Numbered from the stretch's first letter, positions 1 through 8,517 are shown. The stretch is 38,472 bases of DNA from Segatella copri (GCF_009494395.1 NZ_VZCB01000089.1:1-38472); one strand, 5' to 3'. The notes: generated from the sequence alone by a model not told the origin. Translations and numbers: made by a program.

Positions 1-2
1 CA

Positions 3-55
3 AAGGTACGAACAAAAGAGAAGACTACAATGGTATAAACGCGGAGCCGCTTACG
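3..55. repeat. Left arm of exact 53-bp terminal inverted repeat
   Basis: These 53 bases are the exact reverse complement of 38420-38472. The arm contains a CAAAGGTA box (1-8), which is TACCTTTG on the minus strand, with an ATTG 19 bp upstream (28-31). It therefore resembles an outward-facing Bacteroidetes promoter. No transposase or integrase lies in the window, so a transposon end is unlikely. A multi-copy repeat at which an assembly stopped is the simpler reading. Confidence 0.9.
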
Positions 56-61
56 CAGAAA

Positions 62-164
62 GGTGAAGGGTTGGTGAAGGGTGGTGAAGGGTTGATGAAA
101 CCCTTCACCGCTATAAGTTCCTTATATATAGTGCTTTACGTTATGTTGGTGAAGGGTGAAGGGT
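62..164. repeat. GGTGAAGGGT decanucleotide array with hairpin
   Basis: Three GGTGAAGGGT units lie at 62-71, 73-82 and 83-92. The third pairs with ACCCTTCACC at 100-109 to make a perfect 10-bp stem with a 7-nt loop. After a TA-rich spacer, a doubled unit follows at 148-164 and then TATTTTTGA. The same layout, inverted and with GAAGAGT instead of GAAGGGT, is found at 38189-38291. This suggests a dispersed non-coding repeat family. Nothing in it looks coding. Confidence 0.8.
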
Positions 165-281
165 ATTTTTGAGATTGTTGGGAAATCTGTCGGAATGAAT
201 TAATCCTAACTTTTTGTGTTTTTTCCAGCTTTCGCATATACTTTTTCATGAAAGCAGGGGATGGATAATGTATATAACGAA

Positions 282-314
282 AGAAGGTTGATAATCAAAA
301 GACTATCAACCTTC
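282..314 (-). terminator. Hairpin downstream of tRNA-Leu
   Basis: Arms AGAAGGTTGAT (282-292) and ATCAACCTTCT (304-314) are perfectly complementary over 11 bp with an 11-nt loop. The hairpin lies just 3' of the minus-strand tRNA. The following T-run is short, so termination strength is uncertain. Confidence 0.55.
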
Positions 315-320
315 TTGTTG

Positions 321-402
321 TACCCAGACCCGGGATCGAACCGGGATGGATTGCTCCACTGGTGTTTGAGACCAGCGCGTCTACCGATTCCGCCATCTGG
401 GC
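321..402 (-). tRNA. tRNA-Leu (anticodon CAA)
   Basis: An 82-nt cloverleaf reads on the minus strand from G at 402 to discriminator A at 321. The acceptor stem GCCCAGA pairs with TCTGGGT, with a G-U closing pair. The anticodon stem CTGGT/ACCAG encloses the loop CTCAAAC, giving anticodon CAA. A T-loop GGTTCGATCCC and a class II variable arm are visible, as expected for leucine. The 3' CCA is not encoded. It decodes UUG. Confidence 0.95.
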
Positions 403-429
403 AAATAGCACTTGGCTTATTTGCGGTTG

Positions 430-460
430 CAAAGGTACTAATAATTTTTGAACTGGCAAA
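430..460 (-). promoter_or_regulatory. Promoter of tRNA-Leu
   Basis: On the minus strand the -7 box is TACCTTTG (430-437) and the -33 box is TTTG (457-460), separated by 19 bp. This matches the Bacteroidetes consensus TTTG-N19-TAnnTTTG, placed about 30 nt upstream of the tRNA 5' end. Confidence 0.75.
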
Positions 461-559
461 CTTTTTGAGAACTTTTTTTCGAAAAAAGTGCATTTTGCGT
501 GCCAAAAGGCTAAAATATTGTTGTATTTGCCCCCTCCAATCTTAAATTAAGAGAAAAAC

Positions 560-591
560 TTTGGCGCATTCAAATATATTTTCTAATTTTA
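560..591 (+). promoter_or_regulatory. Promoter of mannose-1-phosphate guanylyltransferase gene
   Basis: TTTG (560-563), 20 bp, then TAATTTTA (584-591), one mismatch from TAnnTTTG. The predicted start point is about 30 nt upstream of the ATG at 625. Confidence 0.55.
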
Positions 592-624
592 CAGTTGGAA
601 ATTTAATTTAAAAACTGCAAACAT

Positions 625-1728
625 ATGAATCAAAATATGACGGTTAACGTAAATAACTACTATTGTGTGATACTTGCAGGAGGAAAAGGACGTAGACTTT
701 GGCCTTGCAGCCGCAGTAACTATCCGAAGCAATTTATCGATTTCTTTGGAGTAGGACGTACTCAGTTGCAGCAAATCTACGACCGAATGGCAAAGATTGT
801 TCCTGCTGATCATATATATATCAATACGAACGAGGAATTCGTACATTTGATTAAGGAGCAGTTGCCAGAAGTTTCTGTGGATAACATTTTGGCAGAGCCT
901 ATTCATCGTAATACGGCTCCGAGCATGGCATGGGCTAATCATCGCATTTCCATGATAAATCCCAATGCCTGTGTGATTGCCACTCCTTCAGACCAGGCCA
1001 TCTTCAACGAGGAAGCTTTCCGGGAAAATGTGCTGAAAGGCTTGGCTTTTGTAGCAGAGAACGACCGGTTCCTTACTATGGGCGTGAAGCCAACCCGTCC
1101 TGAACCGGGTTATGGATATATTCAGATGGGCGATGTCTTTTGTGACAATATGTATCAGGTTCAATCCTTTACGGAGAAGCCGGAGCGTGATTTTGCCAAG
1201 ATATTCGTTGAGAGTGGGGAGTTTTATTGGAATACTGGTCTTTTCCTGAGCAATGTAAAGCATCTGAGAGAGTGTTTCTGTAAGATTCTGCCTCCTGTGC
1301 TCCGTGATTACGACAAGCAGTATCCGGAGTTTAGCATCGAGACGGAGAATGCCTATATGAAGGAGAGTTTTTCTTCTTATCCTAATATCTCTGTGGATTT
1401 TGGAATCCTGGAGAAGCCTTCGGATGTATGCGTGATGAAGTGTGATTTCGGATGGGCTGATTTGGGAACATGGCACAGTATCTATGAGGCGATGCAGAAG
1501 AGCGATGACGATAACGTGGTGATAGACAGCGATGTGATGATGGAGAACTGCCACAACAATGTGATTAAGTTGCCGAAGGGCAAGCTTGCCGTATTGAACG
1601 GGCTGGATGGTTTTATCGTTGCCGAGAAAGACAATGTGCTGCTCGTCTGCAGGAAGGAGGATTCTTCCGCATTGGTTCGCAAATATGTGAACGAGGTGCA
1701 GATGAAGCGAGGTGATGACTTTATTTAA
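625..1728 (+). CDS. manC: Mannose-1-phosphate guanylyltransferase (GDP-mannose pyrophosphorylase)
   Basis: This 367-residue cytoplasmic enzyme should make GDP-mannose from mannose-1-phosphate and GTP, for cell-surface glycans. The nucleotide-binding signature GGKGRRLWPCSR is at residues 19-30 and the FTEKP motif at 182-186, both typical of sugar-phosphate nucleotidylyltransferases of this type. WNTGLF and a downstream FGWADLGTW motif also fit. It is the short, single-domain form: the C-terminal phosphomannose-isomerase cupin of the roughly 480-residue AlgA/ManC enzymes is absent. A second in-frame ATG lies four codons in. The gene is monocistronic, with its own promoter and a strong terminator. 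No glycan genes adjoin it, so its pathway cannot be narrowed further here. Confidence 0.9.
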   Translation: MNQNMTVNVNNYYCVILAGGKGRRLWPCSRSNYPKQFIDFFGVGRTQLQQIYDRMAKIVPADHIYINTNEEFVHLIKEQLPEVSVDNILAEPIHRNTAPSMAWANHRISMINPNACVIATPSDQAIFNEEAFRENVLKGLAFVAENDRFLTMGVKPTRPEPGYGYIQMGDVFCDNMYQVQSFTEKPERDFAKIFVESGEFYWNTGLFLSNVKHLRECFCKILPPVLRDYDKQYPEFSIETENAYMKESFSSYPNISVDFGILEKPSDVCVMKCDFGWADLGTWHSIYEAMQKSDDDNVVIDSDVMMENCHNNVIKLPKGKLAVLNGLDGFIVAEKDNVLLVCRKEDSSALVRKYVNEVQMKRGDDFI

Positions 1729-1760
1729 TGGGCGATTTAGTCAAATAAATATGTATGAAA

Positions 1761-1793
1761 AATGAGCTGCAACCCTCTGCAGCTCATTTTTTG
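1761..1793. terminator. Bidirectional terminator between manC and HIT gene
   Basis: AATGAGCTGCA (1761-1771) and TGCAGCTCATT (1778-1788) form an 11-bp stem with a 6-nt loop, followed by a T-run on the plus strand and by AAAAA on its left side. It can therefore serve both convergent genes. Confidence 0.85.
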
Positions 1794-1825
1794 CTTTATA
1801 AGCGGATGTGTGGTTTACACACATT

Positions 1826-2227
1826 CTACAATTTCTGGAATTCAGTATAAATCTTATCAGCGATTTCCTTGAACTCTTCCTCAGAGAGCTTGAGGTGCTC
1901 CTTGCGGAAATTGACATCAGCTTCGCTGTTCATAGGGATGAGGTGGATATGAGCATGAGGAACCTCAAGGCCCAATACGACCTGAGCCACTTTCTTGCAA
2001 GGGAAAGCAGCCTTGATGGCCTTAGCAACCTTCTTGGCGAACACCTCAAACTCTGCCAAGTCATCATCCTCCATATCGAAGATGTAATCTACTTCCTTGC
2101 GAGGAATTACCAATGTATGACCTTTGCCGATAGGGCTAATGTCGAGGAAAGCATAAAACTTGTCGCTTTCTGCACACTTGTAGCTAGGAATCTCTCCTGC
2201 TGCAATCTTTGAAAAAATGCTTGCCAT
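1826..2227 (-). CDS. HIT-family (Hint-like) nucleotide hydrolase
   Basis: A 133-residue protein of the histidine triad superfamily, whose Hint branch hydrolyses purine nucleoside phosphoramidates and related substrates. The triad HAHIH is at residues 91-95 (VPHAHIHLIP), and the length is typical. The N-terminal MASIFSKIAAGEIP is also characteristic of the family. It lies 116 bp downstream of greA on the same strand. No TAnnTTTG box is seen in the gap, so co-transcription with greA is likely. The exact substrate cannot be told from sequence. The family call is secure. Confidence 0.93.
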   Translation of the reverse strand: MASIFSKIAAGEIPSYKCAESDKFYAFLDISPIGKGHTLVIPRKEVDYIFDMEDDDLAEFEVFAKKVAKAIKAAFPCKKVAQVVLGLEVPHAHIHLIPMNSEADVNFRKEHLKLSEEEFKEIADKIYTEFQKL

Positions 2228-2343
2228 AATCTCTAATCAATTTATAATTAATAATTTATATTTTATTTCTGGGCTTACATATACCATAAAAGGAACCGTC
2301 ATACGGACATCGCTGCCAATATGATAGTTCCTTTTATTTCGTT

Positions 2344-2811
2344 TTATTCAAATGAAATCTTGTCGATGCGAAGTTTGATGGTGCCGCGAGGAATCTTGAT
2401 CTCTGCTACTTCACCTATCTTCTTGTTGAGCAATCCCTGTGCAATAGGAGTCTTGATGGAAATCTTGCCTTCCTTCAAGTTTGCCTCGCTTTCGCTCACG
2501 ATGGTATAGGTCATCTTTGCCTTGTTGGCCATGTTGGTCATTTCTACCTTAGACATAATCTGCACGCTGTCGGTGCTGAGCTGCTTGGTATCGATGATCT
2601 TAGCCTCGGCAATGGTGAGTTTGATGCGATTGATCTTATCTTCTAGATGAGCCTGAGCCTCTTTTGCGGCATCATACTCAGAGTTCTCACTTAAATCACC
2701 CTTATCGCGGGCTTCAGCAATTGCGGCTGATGCCTTAGGGCGCTCTACAGATACGAGCTGTTTCAGCTCAGCTACGAGATTGTCGTAGCCTTCTTGTGAC
2801 ATGTAAGCCAT
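2344..2811 (-). CDS. greA: Transcription elongation factor GreA
   Basis: This 155-residue protein rescues backtracked RNA polymerase by stimulating transcript cleavage in the secondary channel. The N-terminal coiled coil carries the tip signature RDKGDLSENSEYDAAKE (about residues 35-51), with the acidic residues that position the catalytic metal. The C-terminal FKBP-like domain follows (GxxxIKTPIAQGLLNKKIGE...), and the length matches the family. The gene has a good promoter at 2950-2981, but an intrinsic terminator hairpin lies between promoter and start codon. Expression may therefore be attenuated, as reported for the E. coli greA leader. A HIT gene follows, probably in the same transcript. 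Confidence 0.97.
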   Translation of the reverse strand: MAYMSQEGYDNLVAELKQLVSVERPKASAAIAEARDKGDLSENSEYDAAKEAQAHLEDKINRIKLTIAEAKIIDTKQLSTDSVQIMSKVEMTNMANKAKMTYTIVSESEANLKEGKISIKTPIAQGLLNKKIGEVAEIKIPRGTIKLRIDKISFE

Positions 2812-2857
2812 AATTTTTCTTGTTGTTTAATGTTATTAATAATATGTTCTTAGAGGC

Positions 2858-2900
2858 ATAAAAAATAAAGAATTCCAGTGCCAGTGGAGCACCGGAATCC
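2858..2900 (-). terminator. Intrinsic terminator in the greA leader / downstream of the helicase gene
   Basis: On the minus strand a 12-bp stem (arms 2889-2900 and 2870-2881, with two G-U pairs) has a 7-nt loop and is followed by TTTATTTTTT. It sits 98 bp after the helicase stop codon, but also downstream of the greA promoter at 2950-2981. It can therefore end the helicase transcript and also attenuate greA. Confidence 0.85.
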
Positions 2901-2949
2901 TATATCTTATATGTGTCTCTTTCTTATCCTTATGTTTATAATTCGATTG

Positions 2950-2981
2950 CAAAGATAGAACATTATTTCCGTATCACCAAA
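2950..2981 (-). promoter_or_regulatory. greA promoter
   Basis: On the minus strand, TTTG (2978-2981), 20 bp, then TATCTTTG (2950-2957). This matches consensus. The predicted leader is about 134 nt and includes the hairpin at 2870-2900. Confidence 0.75.
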
Positions 2982-2997
2982 CTTTTTCGATGAAATT

Positions 2998-5900
2998 TTA
3001 AAAATAACCTCCTTTTTCTTTCACATAGTTCATCAATTTGCTAAAAATCTGATTATTGCGTAATATCTCCGGATTGCCAGTCATAATCATCTGCTTCCTG
3101 GCTCGGGTGATGGCTACGTTCAGTTTGCGGTCGATGATGGCACCGTCTTCTACGAAGCTGTTGCCGGCAAGGAAGTCGAGCTGCCAGATGTTCTGGATGG
3201 TGAAACTGTAGATGATTACGTCGCGCTGACTGCCCTGGTATCGCTCCACAGTATCGATGCTTATCTTCTCCAGTTCCGGGATGCCGAGTTTTTCGATGCC
3301 CTTGTGCACCATGGCTATCTGGTTGCGGTAAGGCACGATGACGCCTACGGTCTTCTGCGGGTCGAACTGTGCGCCATAGAAACGGTGGATGCGACGGAGC
3401 ATGTCTACTACGATTTTCGCCTCGTTGGCATTGATCTTGTCTGAAACATTCGGTTCCTTGCAGAACTGGGATGGGAGGAAAATCATGCGATGTTCCTTCA
3501 GAAGGTCATCGAGCGCATCTGCTGATGGGAGGGCGTAGGACAGTTCCTCTTCCAACTGGTGTGGACAAGGTACGGGTTCCAGTTTCTCCCGGCGGTAGAA
3601 CATCCGGTTCGGGAACTCGGCTATCTCCGGGTGCATTCTTCCCTGACGGCGAAGTATGCCGATAAAGTCGGTGCGTTCCTCGTGGTCTTCCCAATGAATC
3701 AGGCGCTCGAAGAGGGAATTGCGGCAGTTGGTGAGGCAGATGTCCTGCAAGAGACTCATGTCGACAACTCCGTTCTTCTGGCTGTCATGGATGGTAGGAA
3801 TCGCCGAATCCTTTTCGCTCTGCTGTACAACGGCAGGCAACTGCTTATAGTCGCCGATGAGGATAAACTTATCCACGGCAGACAGGAGTCCGATGAGATT
3901 AGGCTCCAATATCTGGCTCGACTCGTCGATGATGGCAAGCTTGAAGTGCTTCAGGGTGAAGATGAACGGCTTGGAAGTCATCATCGAAGTAGTTCCTACG
4001 ATTACGCGCGTACCTATTATATATTGTTTGATGGCTTCGAGCTTCGGACAGTCGCTGATAGCCTTCTCTATCAGATAAGGGCGGAACCGTTCATCGCAGG
4101 AGTATTCGCTGCCCAGACGCAGGAATGGGATGCCGGAATCTACCAGCATCTCGCAGATTTCATCCACGGCTCGGTTGGTATAACTCATCAGGAGGATGGA
4201 TGAGGCTGGCTGCTGAGCTGTCTTTCCTCCGGCGGCGATGCTTTCAGCTGTCGGCATTCCCGTTCCGTCGTTCAATGCTTCTTCTACCATAAACTTCAGG
4301 GCACGACTGGTTTTTCCTGTTCCCGGAGGCCCTACGAGCAGAAAGTAATCCTGCGCCTGTTTGGCACGGAGGATGATATCGTCCAAAACATCGTCGTAAT
4401 GTCTGGTCAATGCCAGCGAAGTATCTCTTTGCGGAGCACGTTGTCCCAACAGCAGGTCGCGTTTCTCCTTTGGCGCACAGATAAACTGGTGCAGGTTACG
4501 GATGCTTCCACCGGTCGATGCATCGCTCGCTCCGTGTTCGATGGCGTATGGCAGGTTCGTTTCGAAGATATCGGCGTTCTGCTGTCCGTCAGTGAGATGC
4601 ACTACAATCTCATGGCTGTGAATCTCCTGCAATACACCTTTATATAATATAGCTTTTCTCACGTCGGGTTCTTCCTTCAGCTTGTAGGTATAGAGATACA
4701 CCATGTCGCCGATGCGGAAGTTGGGCAGGAAGTCCTTTCCCTGGTCGGGCACACTGAGGGTGATGGTATCAAATCCACTTCCTGCGCTGCTCTGTTCCTT
4801 TCGGATGATGTGCAGGTCGGTATAGATATTGCCGGCATCCTTCTTCTCGGTGAGTGGCATGGTCCAGAGGTCGCTGCTCGATGTGTTAGTTCCTTCCTGT
4901 GCACCCACCTTGCTGATCATCTGCTCCCGCAAGACAAAGGTCATCATGCGGCAGAAGTAGGCTTCCTCCAGTGGAGAAAGATCGTGGAGCGGCTTGGTGA
5001 TGGCTTCTATCTGTGGTTTCAGATACTTGTTGTAGAAGAAATCCTGGATACCTGACACATTCAAAACTTCGGGGGTAAATTCATTCAGTGCATGTTCGAA
5101 GCCCTCCTTGGCTATCTCGAAGGAGGCAGCAACGAGCTGGTTGCGGTATTCTATGGCTTCCTTGAAGAGCTTCTGGTAGTAGGCTACCACCATCAATCCA
5201 TCTTGTGGCTGATATTTGGAGTAGAGCAGTCGGATATTCACGCGGTCGTTGCTCAGCTTGAAGTTGTGCTGTAACACGCCATAGTAGAGCAGGAGCTGCA
5301 CATAGTGTGGCTCCAGCTGATAACTGTGATAAGCGGGATCTACCTGATGGGTTTCGATATTCATATTACGTCCCGATTTCTGTTCCACCAGCAGCTTGCA
5401 GTCGGTGGTCATCAGGTCTACACGTCCCTGTATGCCCAGAGCTTCGCATACGAACGAAGGCTCCAGGATGGCTTTCTTCCTGTCGTAAAGACTTTCGCCT
5501 CGGAATGCTGACATCTTTGCCTGCGATGCGGTACGCGGAAAGAGAATATCCACTACCTGCTGCAGATTGAATGCCTGCAGGTTGGCATCTGTATAAAACT
5601 TCTTGGCATCAAACCAGGGGCAGGTGCAGAACTCCAGGGCTTTCTCCCGGAAGTTGCTCTTCACAGTTTCGTTCACCTGATACTTACCGTGTGAGTTGAT
5701 GATGTCGTCGAGCGCAGCACCGGCAAAGTTACCGAGCAGGGTTGCCTGGGTGTTGGCACGGGGTTTCATCAGGTTTAATAGATAGAGCAGGGGATGATGA
5801 CCGAAAGCCGTGAAACAGGTAGCAATGCTACTGATATCTACCAGATAATCGGGTTCCACCACGATGAGTCGGGGAGTGATGATGGGCTGCTTCACCTGAC

Positions 5901-6519
5901 AGTCGAGCAGGTTGAGCTGCATTCCTTCCTTCAGCAGGTCCCAGAGGTAGGTATGATCGATATGATTTTCTTCATCTTTCAACCGTACGAGATACTCCTC
6001 CTCATCGGCATCCTGGTCGATGTCTACACGGATAAAGTCGCTGTCCCAGTTCTTTACGATGCAGCGGATGCGCCGGTTGTTGATTTCCAGTCCCTTCTGG
6101 AAGGGACGGTTGATATGCGGGATGAGTACATTGACTTCATGCGGTATTCTCTCTTCAAACACGGCAGAGATGAAGAGGGTGAGGGCACGGGCATCATATT
6201 TCAGGTCTTCGCCCGAAAGGGGTTCCTGCGAATTGCTGTGTCGGCGCATGGTCTGGATGGCAATCTTGTCTGCCACCTTGATGCCACGGGCCTTACAGAG
6301 ATAATCCACCTGGGAGAAAAGGTTACCGAAAGCCTGTTTGGTATCCTTCACTCCTTCGTGGCAACAGAGGATGAGCGTATCGTGCATCATCTTATTGCGT
6401 GTCTTCGGTTCCAGGTCGGGGAGTGTCAGGAGTTCCCTTACCCGCTGGAAAAGTTCTGCGGCGCTGATATTGTTCTGATTCATGAAATATTGCTTAATCT
6501 TGAAAGATGTTTGCCTCAT
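2998..6519 (-). CDS. Dna2-like nuclease-helicase (PD-(D/E)XK nuclease plus SF1 helicase)
   Basis: A 1173-residue protein joining two activities. Residues about 335-420 carry a RecB/Cas4-type nuclease signature: D368 (QGRVDLM), E379-Q-K381 (VEQKSG), then a QLxxYY-like helix near 405-415. A superfamily 1 (UPF1/Dna2 type) helicase follows: Walker A GPPGTGKT at 730-737, Walker B DE at 865-866 (IIDESSQ), motif III GDYKQLPA at 889-896, motif V ERYQGSQRD near 1092-1100, and motif VI VAITRARK at 1135-1142. All core residues are intact. Cysteines such as those at 298-300 exist, but I cannot confirm an iron-sulfur cluster. The likely role is DNA end processing or repair; a defence role is possible but unsupported. 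An alternative start is residue 13 (6483). It follows an ATPase gene with a 42-bp gap. Confidence 0.85.
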   Translation of the reverse strand: MRQTSFKIKQYFMNQNNISAAELFQRVRELLTLPDLEPKTRNKMMHDTLILCCHEGVKDTKQAFGNLFSQVDYLCKARGIKVADKIAIQTMRRHSNSQEPLSGEDLKYDARALTLFISAVFEERIPHEVNVLIPHINRPFQKGLEINNRRIRCIVKNWDSDFIRVDIDQDADEEEYLVRLKDEENHIDHTYLWDLLKEGMQLNLLDCQVKQPIITPRLIVVEPDYLVDISSIATCFTAFGHHPLLYLLNLMKPRANTQATLLGNFAGAALDDIINSHGKYQVNETVKSNFREKALEFCTCPWFDAKKFYTDANLQAFNLQQVVDILFPRTASQAKMSAFRGESLYDRKKAILEPSFVCEALGIQGRVDLMTTDCKLLVEQKSGRNMNIETHQVDPAYHSYQLEPHYVQLLLYYGVLQHNFKLSNDRVNIRLLYSKYQPQDGLMVVAYYQKLFKEAIEYRNQLVAASFEIAKEGFEHALNEFTPEVLNVSGIQDFFYNKYLKPQIEAITKPLHDLSPLEEAYFCRMMTFVLREQMISKVGAQEGTNTSSSDLWTMPLTEKKDAGNIYTDLHIIRKEQSSAGSGFDTITLSVPDQGKDFLPNFRIGDMVYLYTYKLKEEPDVRKAILYKGVLQEIHSHEIVVHLTDGQQNADIFETNLPYAIEHGASDASTGGSIRNLHQFICAPKEKRDLLLGQRAPQRDTSLALTRHYDDVLDDIILRAKQAQDYFLLVGPPGTGKTSRALKFMVEEALNDGTGMPTAESIAAGGKTAQQPASSILLMSYTNRAVDEICEMLVDSGIPFLRLGSEYSCDERFRPYLIEKAISDCPKLEAIKQYIIGTRVIVGTTSMMTSKPFIFTLKHFKLAIIDESSQILEPNLIGLLSAVDKFILIGDYKQLPAVVQQSEKDSAIPTIHDSQKNGVVDMSLLQDICLTNCRNSLFERLIHWEDHEERTDFIGILRRQGRMHPEIAEFPNRMFYRREKLEPVPCPHQLEEELSYALPSADALDDLLKEHRMIFLPSQFCKEPNVSDKINANEAKIVVDMLRRIHRFYGAQFDPQKTVGVIVPYRNQIAMVHKGIEKLGIPELEKISIDTVERYQGSQRDVIIYSFTIQNIWQLDFLAGNSFVEDGAIIDRKLNVAITRARKQMIMTGNPEILRNNQIFSKLMNYVKEKGGYF

Positions 6520-6561
6520 CTCTTTCCTCGAAAATGCGATTATTGGCTGCTTTTGTTCCCA

Positions 6562-7704
6562 TTATGGTAAAATGTTGTATTCTCTCTTCAGCCAAAGCTC
6601 GAAGACAGGATCGACGAATGAGAAATCTTGAAGATGTTTCTCAACGAGATCTTTCTCTACTAATACTTTCTTGTTACGTGTGATGCTCTGTGGCTGCCCC
6701 AGACCATACTTCTCTACGACATCCTTGGCATTGAAGTGCTTTTCGCCAGAAGCGATGGCTTTCAACATGCCGATTTGGGTGGGAGTGAGCTCGTCCATCT
6801 CTGTCAAGAACAAGTCTTCGTTGGTGTCCAAAACCAGTTGGAGCTGGTTGTCGAGGAGTTCTTGCGTTACCTCTTTGTCTGTGTGTGACCATAGGAAGAA
6901 GCAATATTGCTGTACGTACCAAGAGTTATACTTCACTCTTTCGCATAGACATTCTGCTTGGCTCTCAGAGATAGTTTTTCCTGTCTTCTTAAAATTGCTC
7001 ATGATATATGGAATCCAATATTCCTTGGCTATTCTCTTCAGGTTCATCAGTTGTCCGAACTTAAAGAAAGGACTGTTCGTCTTGTTGAAAATATCTTTCA
7101 TCATGTGCATCTTGCTGCCGTAGAGACAATAGGTGGTATGGTGCTGCAATTGCCATTCAGCCCTCAGCATAGCTTCAAGGTTCTTCCATTTTGGCAGGTT
7201 GGCGAGTTGCTGAAACTCATCGATGCAGACGATAATCTTGATGCCTTTAGCCTCGGCTATCCTTTCGGGGAGTTGCAGAATGTTTTCAGGACTTTCTTTT
7301 ACAGGATTCACCTTTAGGTTGACCTCTACGCTATTCATTGGGTCGGAAGCTATCGTGATGCTTGGGGTAAAACGATTGATAAATTTCACCAAGTCAGATA
7401 ATTTCTGTTCCAATGTGGAAGAAACTTCTTGTATCACGATGGAGGCAAATTTGTTGTAGAATTCTTCCTCCGTATGAATCTTGGAGGCATCCATGAAGCA
7501 AACCTTTGTCTTGGATTCTTCCTGCATTAATTCTTCCATAGAGGTTCTGACAAGCGAAGATTTTCCCCATCTTCTTGGAGATACCAAGATGACGTTGATG
7601 CCGTGGCGAAGGAAATTCTTCAGTTCCCTTCGGTCTTCTACTCTGTCGATAAAACTCTTTTTCTCAGCGAGTCTTCCATAAATAAAGGGTATATCCATAA
7701 TCAA
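6562..7704 (-). CDS. Archaeal-type AAA ATPase with C-terminal winged helix
   Basis: A 380-residue ATPase of the family often called archaeal ATPase or ATP-binding protein (PF01637-like, STAND-related). The P-loop SPRRWGKSS is at residues 42-50 and Walker B IIVCIDEFQQ near 157-166. The C-terminal third (about 300-380) reads as a winged-helix domain ending in DPVFELWLKREY, a tail typical of this family. Function is not established for such proteins; roles in defence, DNA transactions or signalling have all been proposed. It lies 42 bp upstream of the nuclease-helicase on the same strand and may form an operon with it. A second ATG lies two codons in. Confidence 0.8.
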   Translation of the reverse strand: MIMDIPFIYGRLAEKKSFIDRVEDRRELKNFLRHGINVILVSPRRWGKSSLVRTSMEELMQEESKTKVCFMDASKIHTEEEFYNKFASIVIQEVSSTLEQKLSDLVKFINRFTPSITIASDPMNSVEVNLKVNPVKESPENILQLPERIAEAKGIKIIVCIDEFQQLANLPKWKNLEAMLRAEWQLQHHTTYCLYGSKMHMMKDIFNKTNSPFFKFGQLMNLKRIAKEYWIPYIMSNFKKTGKTISESQAECLCERVKYNSWYVQQYCFFLWSHTDKEVTQELLDNQLQLVLDTNEDLFLTEMDELTPTQIGMLKAIASGEKHFNAKDVVEKYGLGQPQSITRNKKVLVEKDLVEKHLQDFSFVDPVFELWLKREYNILP

Positions 7705-7723
7705 TTTTTTATAAGTGATGACG

Positions 7724-7731
7724 CAAAGTTA
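7724..7731 (-). promoter_or_regulatory. Possible -7 box for the ATPase-helicase operon
   Basis: TAACTTTG on the minus strand, 20 bp upstream of the start codon. No TTTG is seen at the expected distance, so only the -7 element is supported. Confidence 0.35.
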
Positions 7732-7836
7732 CAAAAATTATAAATACTCTTATAATAAATGTATTTATAATTATGGATAATTAACGAGGTGATGGAAAAA
7801 GAAGTATTCCATTAAGTATTTTTTTCGTATGAAAGC

Positions 7837-7867
7837 CTTGCCGTATCAATTCTTTTTTGTATATTTG
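7837..7867 (+). promoter_or_regulatory. Promoter of guanine deaminase gene
   Basis: CTTG (7837-7840), 19 bp, TATATTTG (7860-7867). The -33 box has one mismatch. The predicted leader is about 45 nt. Confidence 0.6.
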
Positions 7868-7916
7868 TAGCCCCAAAATGAAAGATGGGATATTATTAAT
7901 CTAAAAAATTAAACGA

Positions 7917-8384
7917 ATGACAAAAGAAGAATTGATGCATAGAGCTATTGAGCTCTCAAAGAATAGCGTGAAGACGGGTGGCGGACCTTTTGGTGCTGTG
8001 GTTGCCAAGGACGGTATCATCATCGCTGAGGCTTCCAACAGTGTAACCATCGACCTCGACCCTACTGCACATGCCGAGGTGAACTGTGTGCGCCAGGCTT
8101 GTTTCAAGCTGAAGACCTTCAATCTGGAGGGCTGCGAGATTTATACCTCCTGTGAGCCATGCCCGATGTGTCTGGGTGCTATCTACTGGGCACATCTCGA
8201 CCGTATCTATTATGCCAACGACCGGAAGGATGCGGCAAAGATAGGTTTCGATGATGAGTTTATCTACGAGGAGATAGACCGCAAGATAGAAGACCGCCAC
8301 AAGCCGATGATTGCGCTGATGAGAGATGAGGCGCTCGGTGCCTTCCGCATGTGGGAGGAAAATGCGGAAAAGACGGAGTATTAA
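7917..8384 (+). CDS. guaD: Guanine deaminase (cytidine-deaminase fold)
   Basis: A 155-residue zinc enzyme expected to deaminate guanine to xanthine. The zinc site is complete: H52-A-E54 (AHAEVNCVRQAC) and C82-x-x-C85 (SCEPCPMC). The HAE-VN context, the length and the C-terminal region (AFRMWEEN) resemble the short bacterial guanine deaminases rather than tRNA adenosine deaminase TadA. TadA is the main alternative, since the two share the fold. Context supports the nucleobase enzyme: a purine permease follows at 8589, and xanthine phosphoribosyltransferase lies further on. A terminator separates it from the permease gene. Confidence 0.85.
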   Translation: MTKEELMHRAIELSKNSVKTGGGPFGAVVAKDGIIIAEASNSVTIDLDPTAHAEVNCVRQACFKLKTFNLEGCEIYTSCEPCPMCLGAIYWAHLDRIYYANDRKDAAKIGFDDEFIYEEIDRKIEDRHKPMIALMRDEALGAFRMWEENAEKTEY

Positions 8385-8403
8385 TGAGATAAGATAAAAA
8401 GGG

Positions 8404-8441
8404 AAGGTTGCACGGAATATGAACTGCAGCCTTTCTTTTTT
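8404..8441 (+). terminator. Terminator after guaD
   Basis: AAGGTTGCA (8404-8412) pairs with TGCAGCCTT (8425-8433), with one G-U pair, followed by TCTTTTTT. Confidence 0.8.
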
Positions 8442-8517
8442 CGTAGATTCTTCTTGTATTCTATCATGCGGGATAGAGAAAAATGGAGAAAAGGAACGAT
8501 TTCTCAGATTTTCTTTG

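Noticed and set aside
206..505. 99-codon minus-strand open frame
   Set aside because: It runs through the tRNA-Leu gene and its promoter.
2286..2337. Terminator after greA (ATAAAAGGAAC / GTTCCTTTTAT)
   Set aside because: The 11-bp arms are real, but the loop is 30 nt and no T-run follows on the minus strand, so terminator function is not supported.
5794..6570. 258-codon plus-strand frame opposite the nuclease-helicase
   Set aside because: Antisense to a gene with clear catalytic motifs; no family resemblance of its own.
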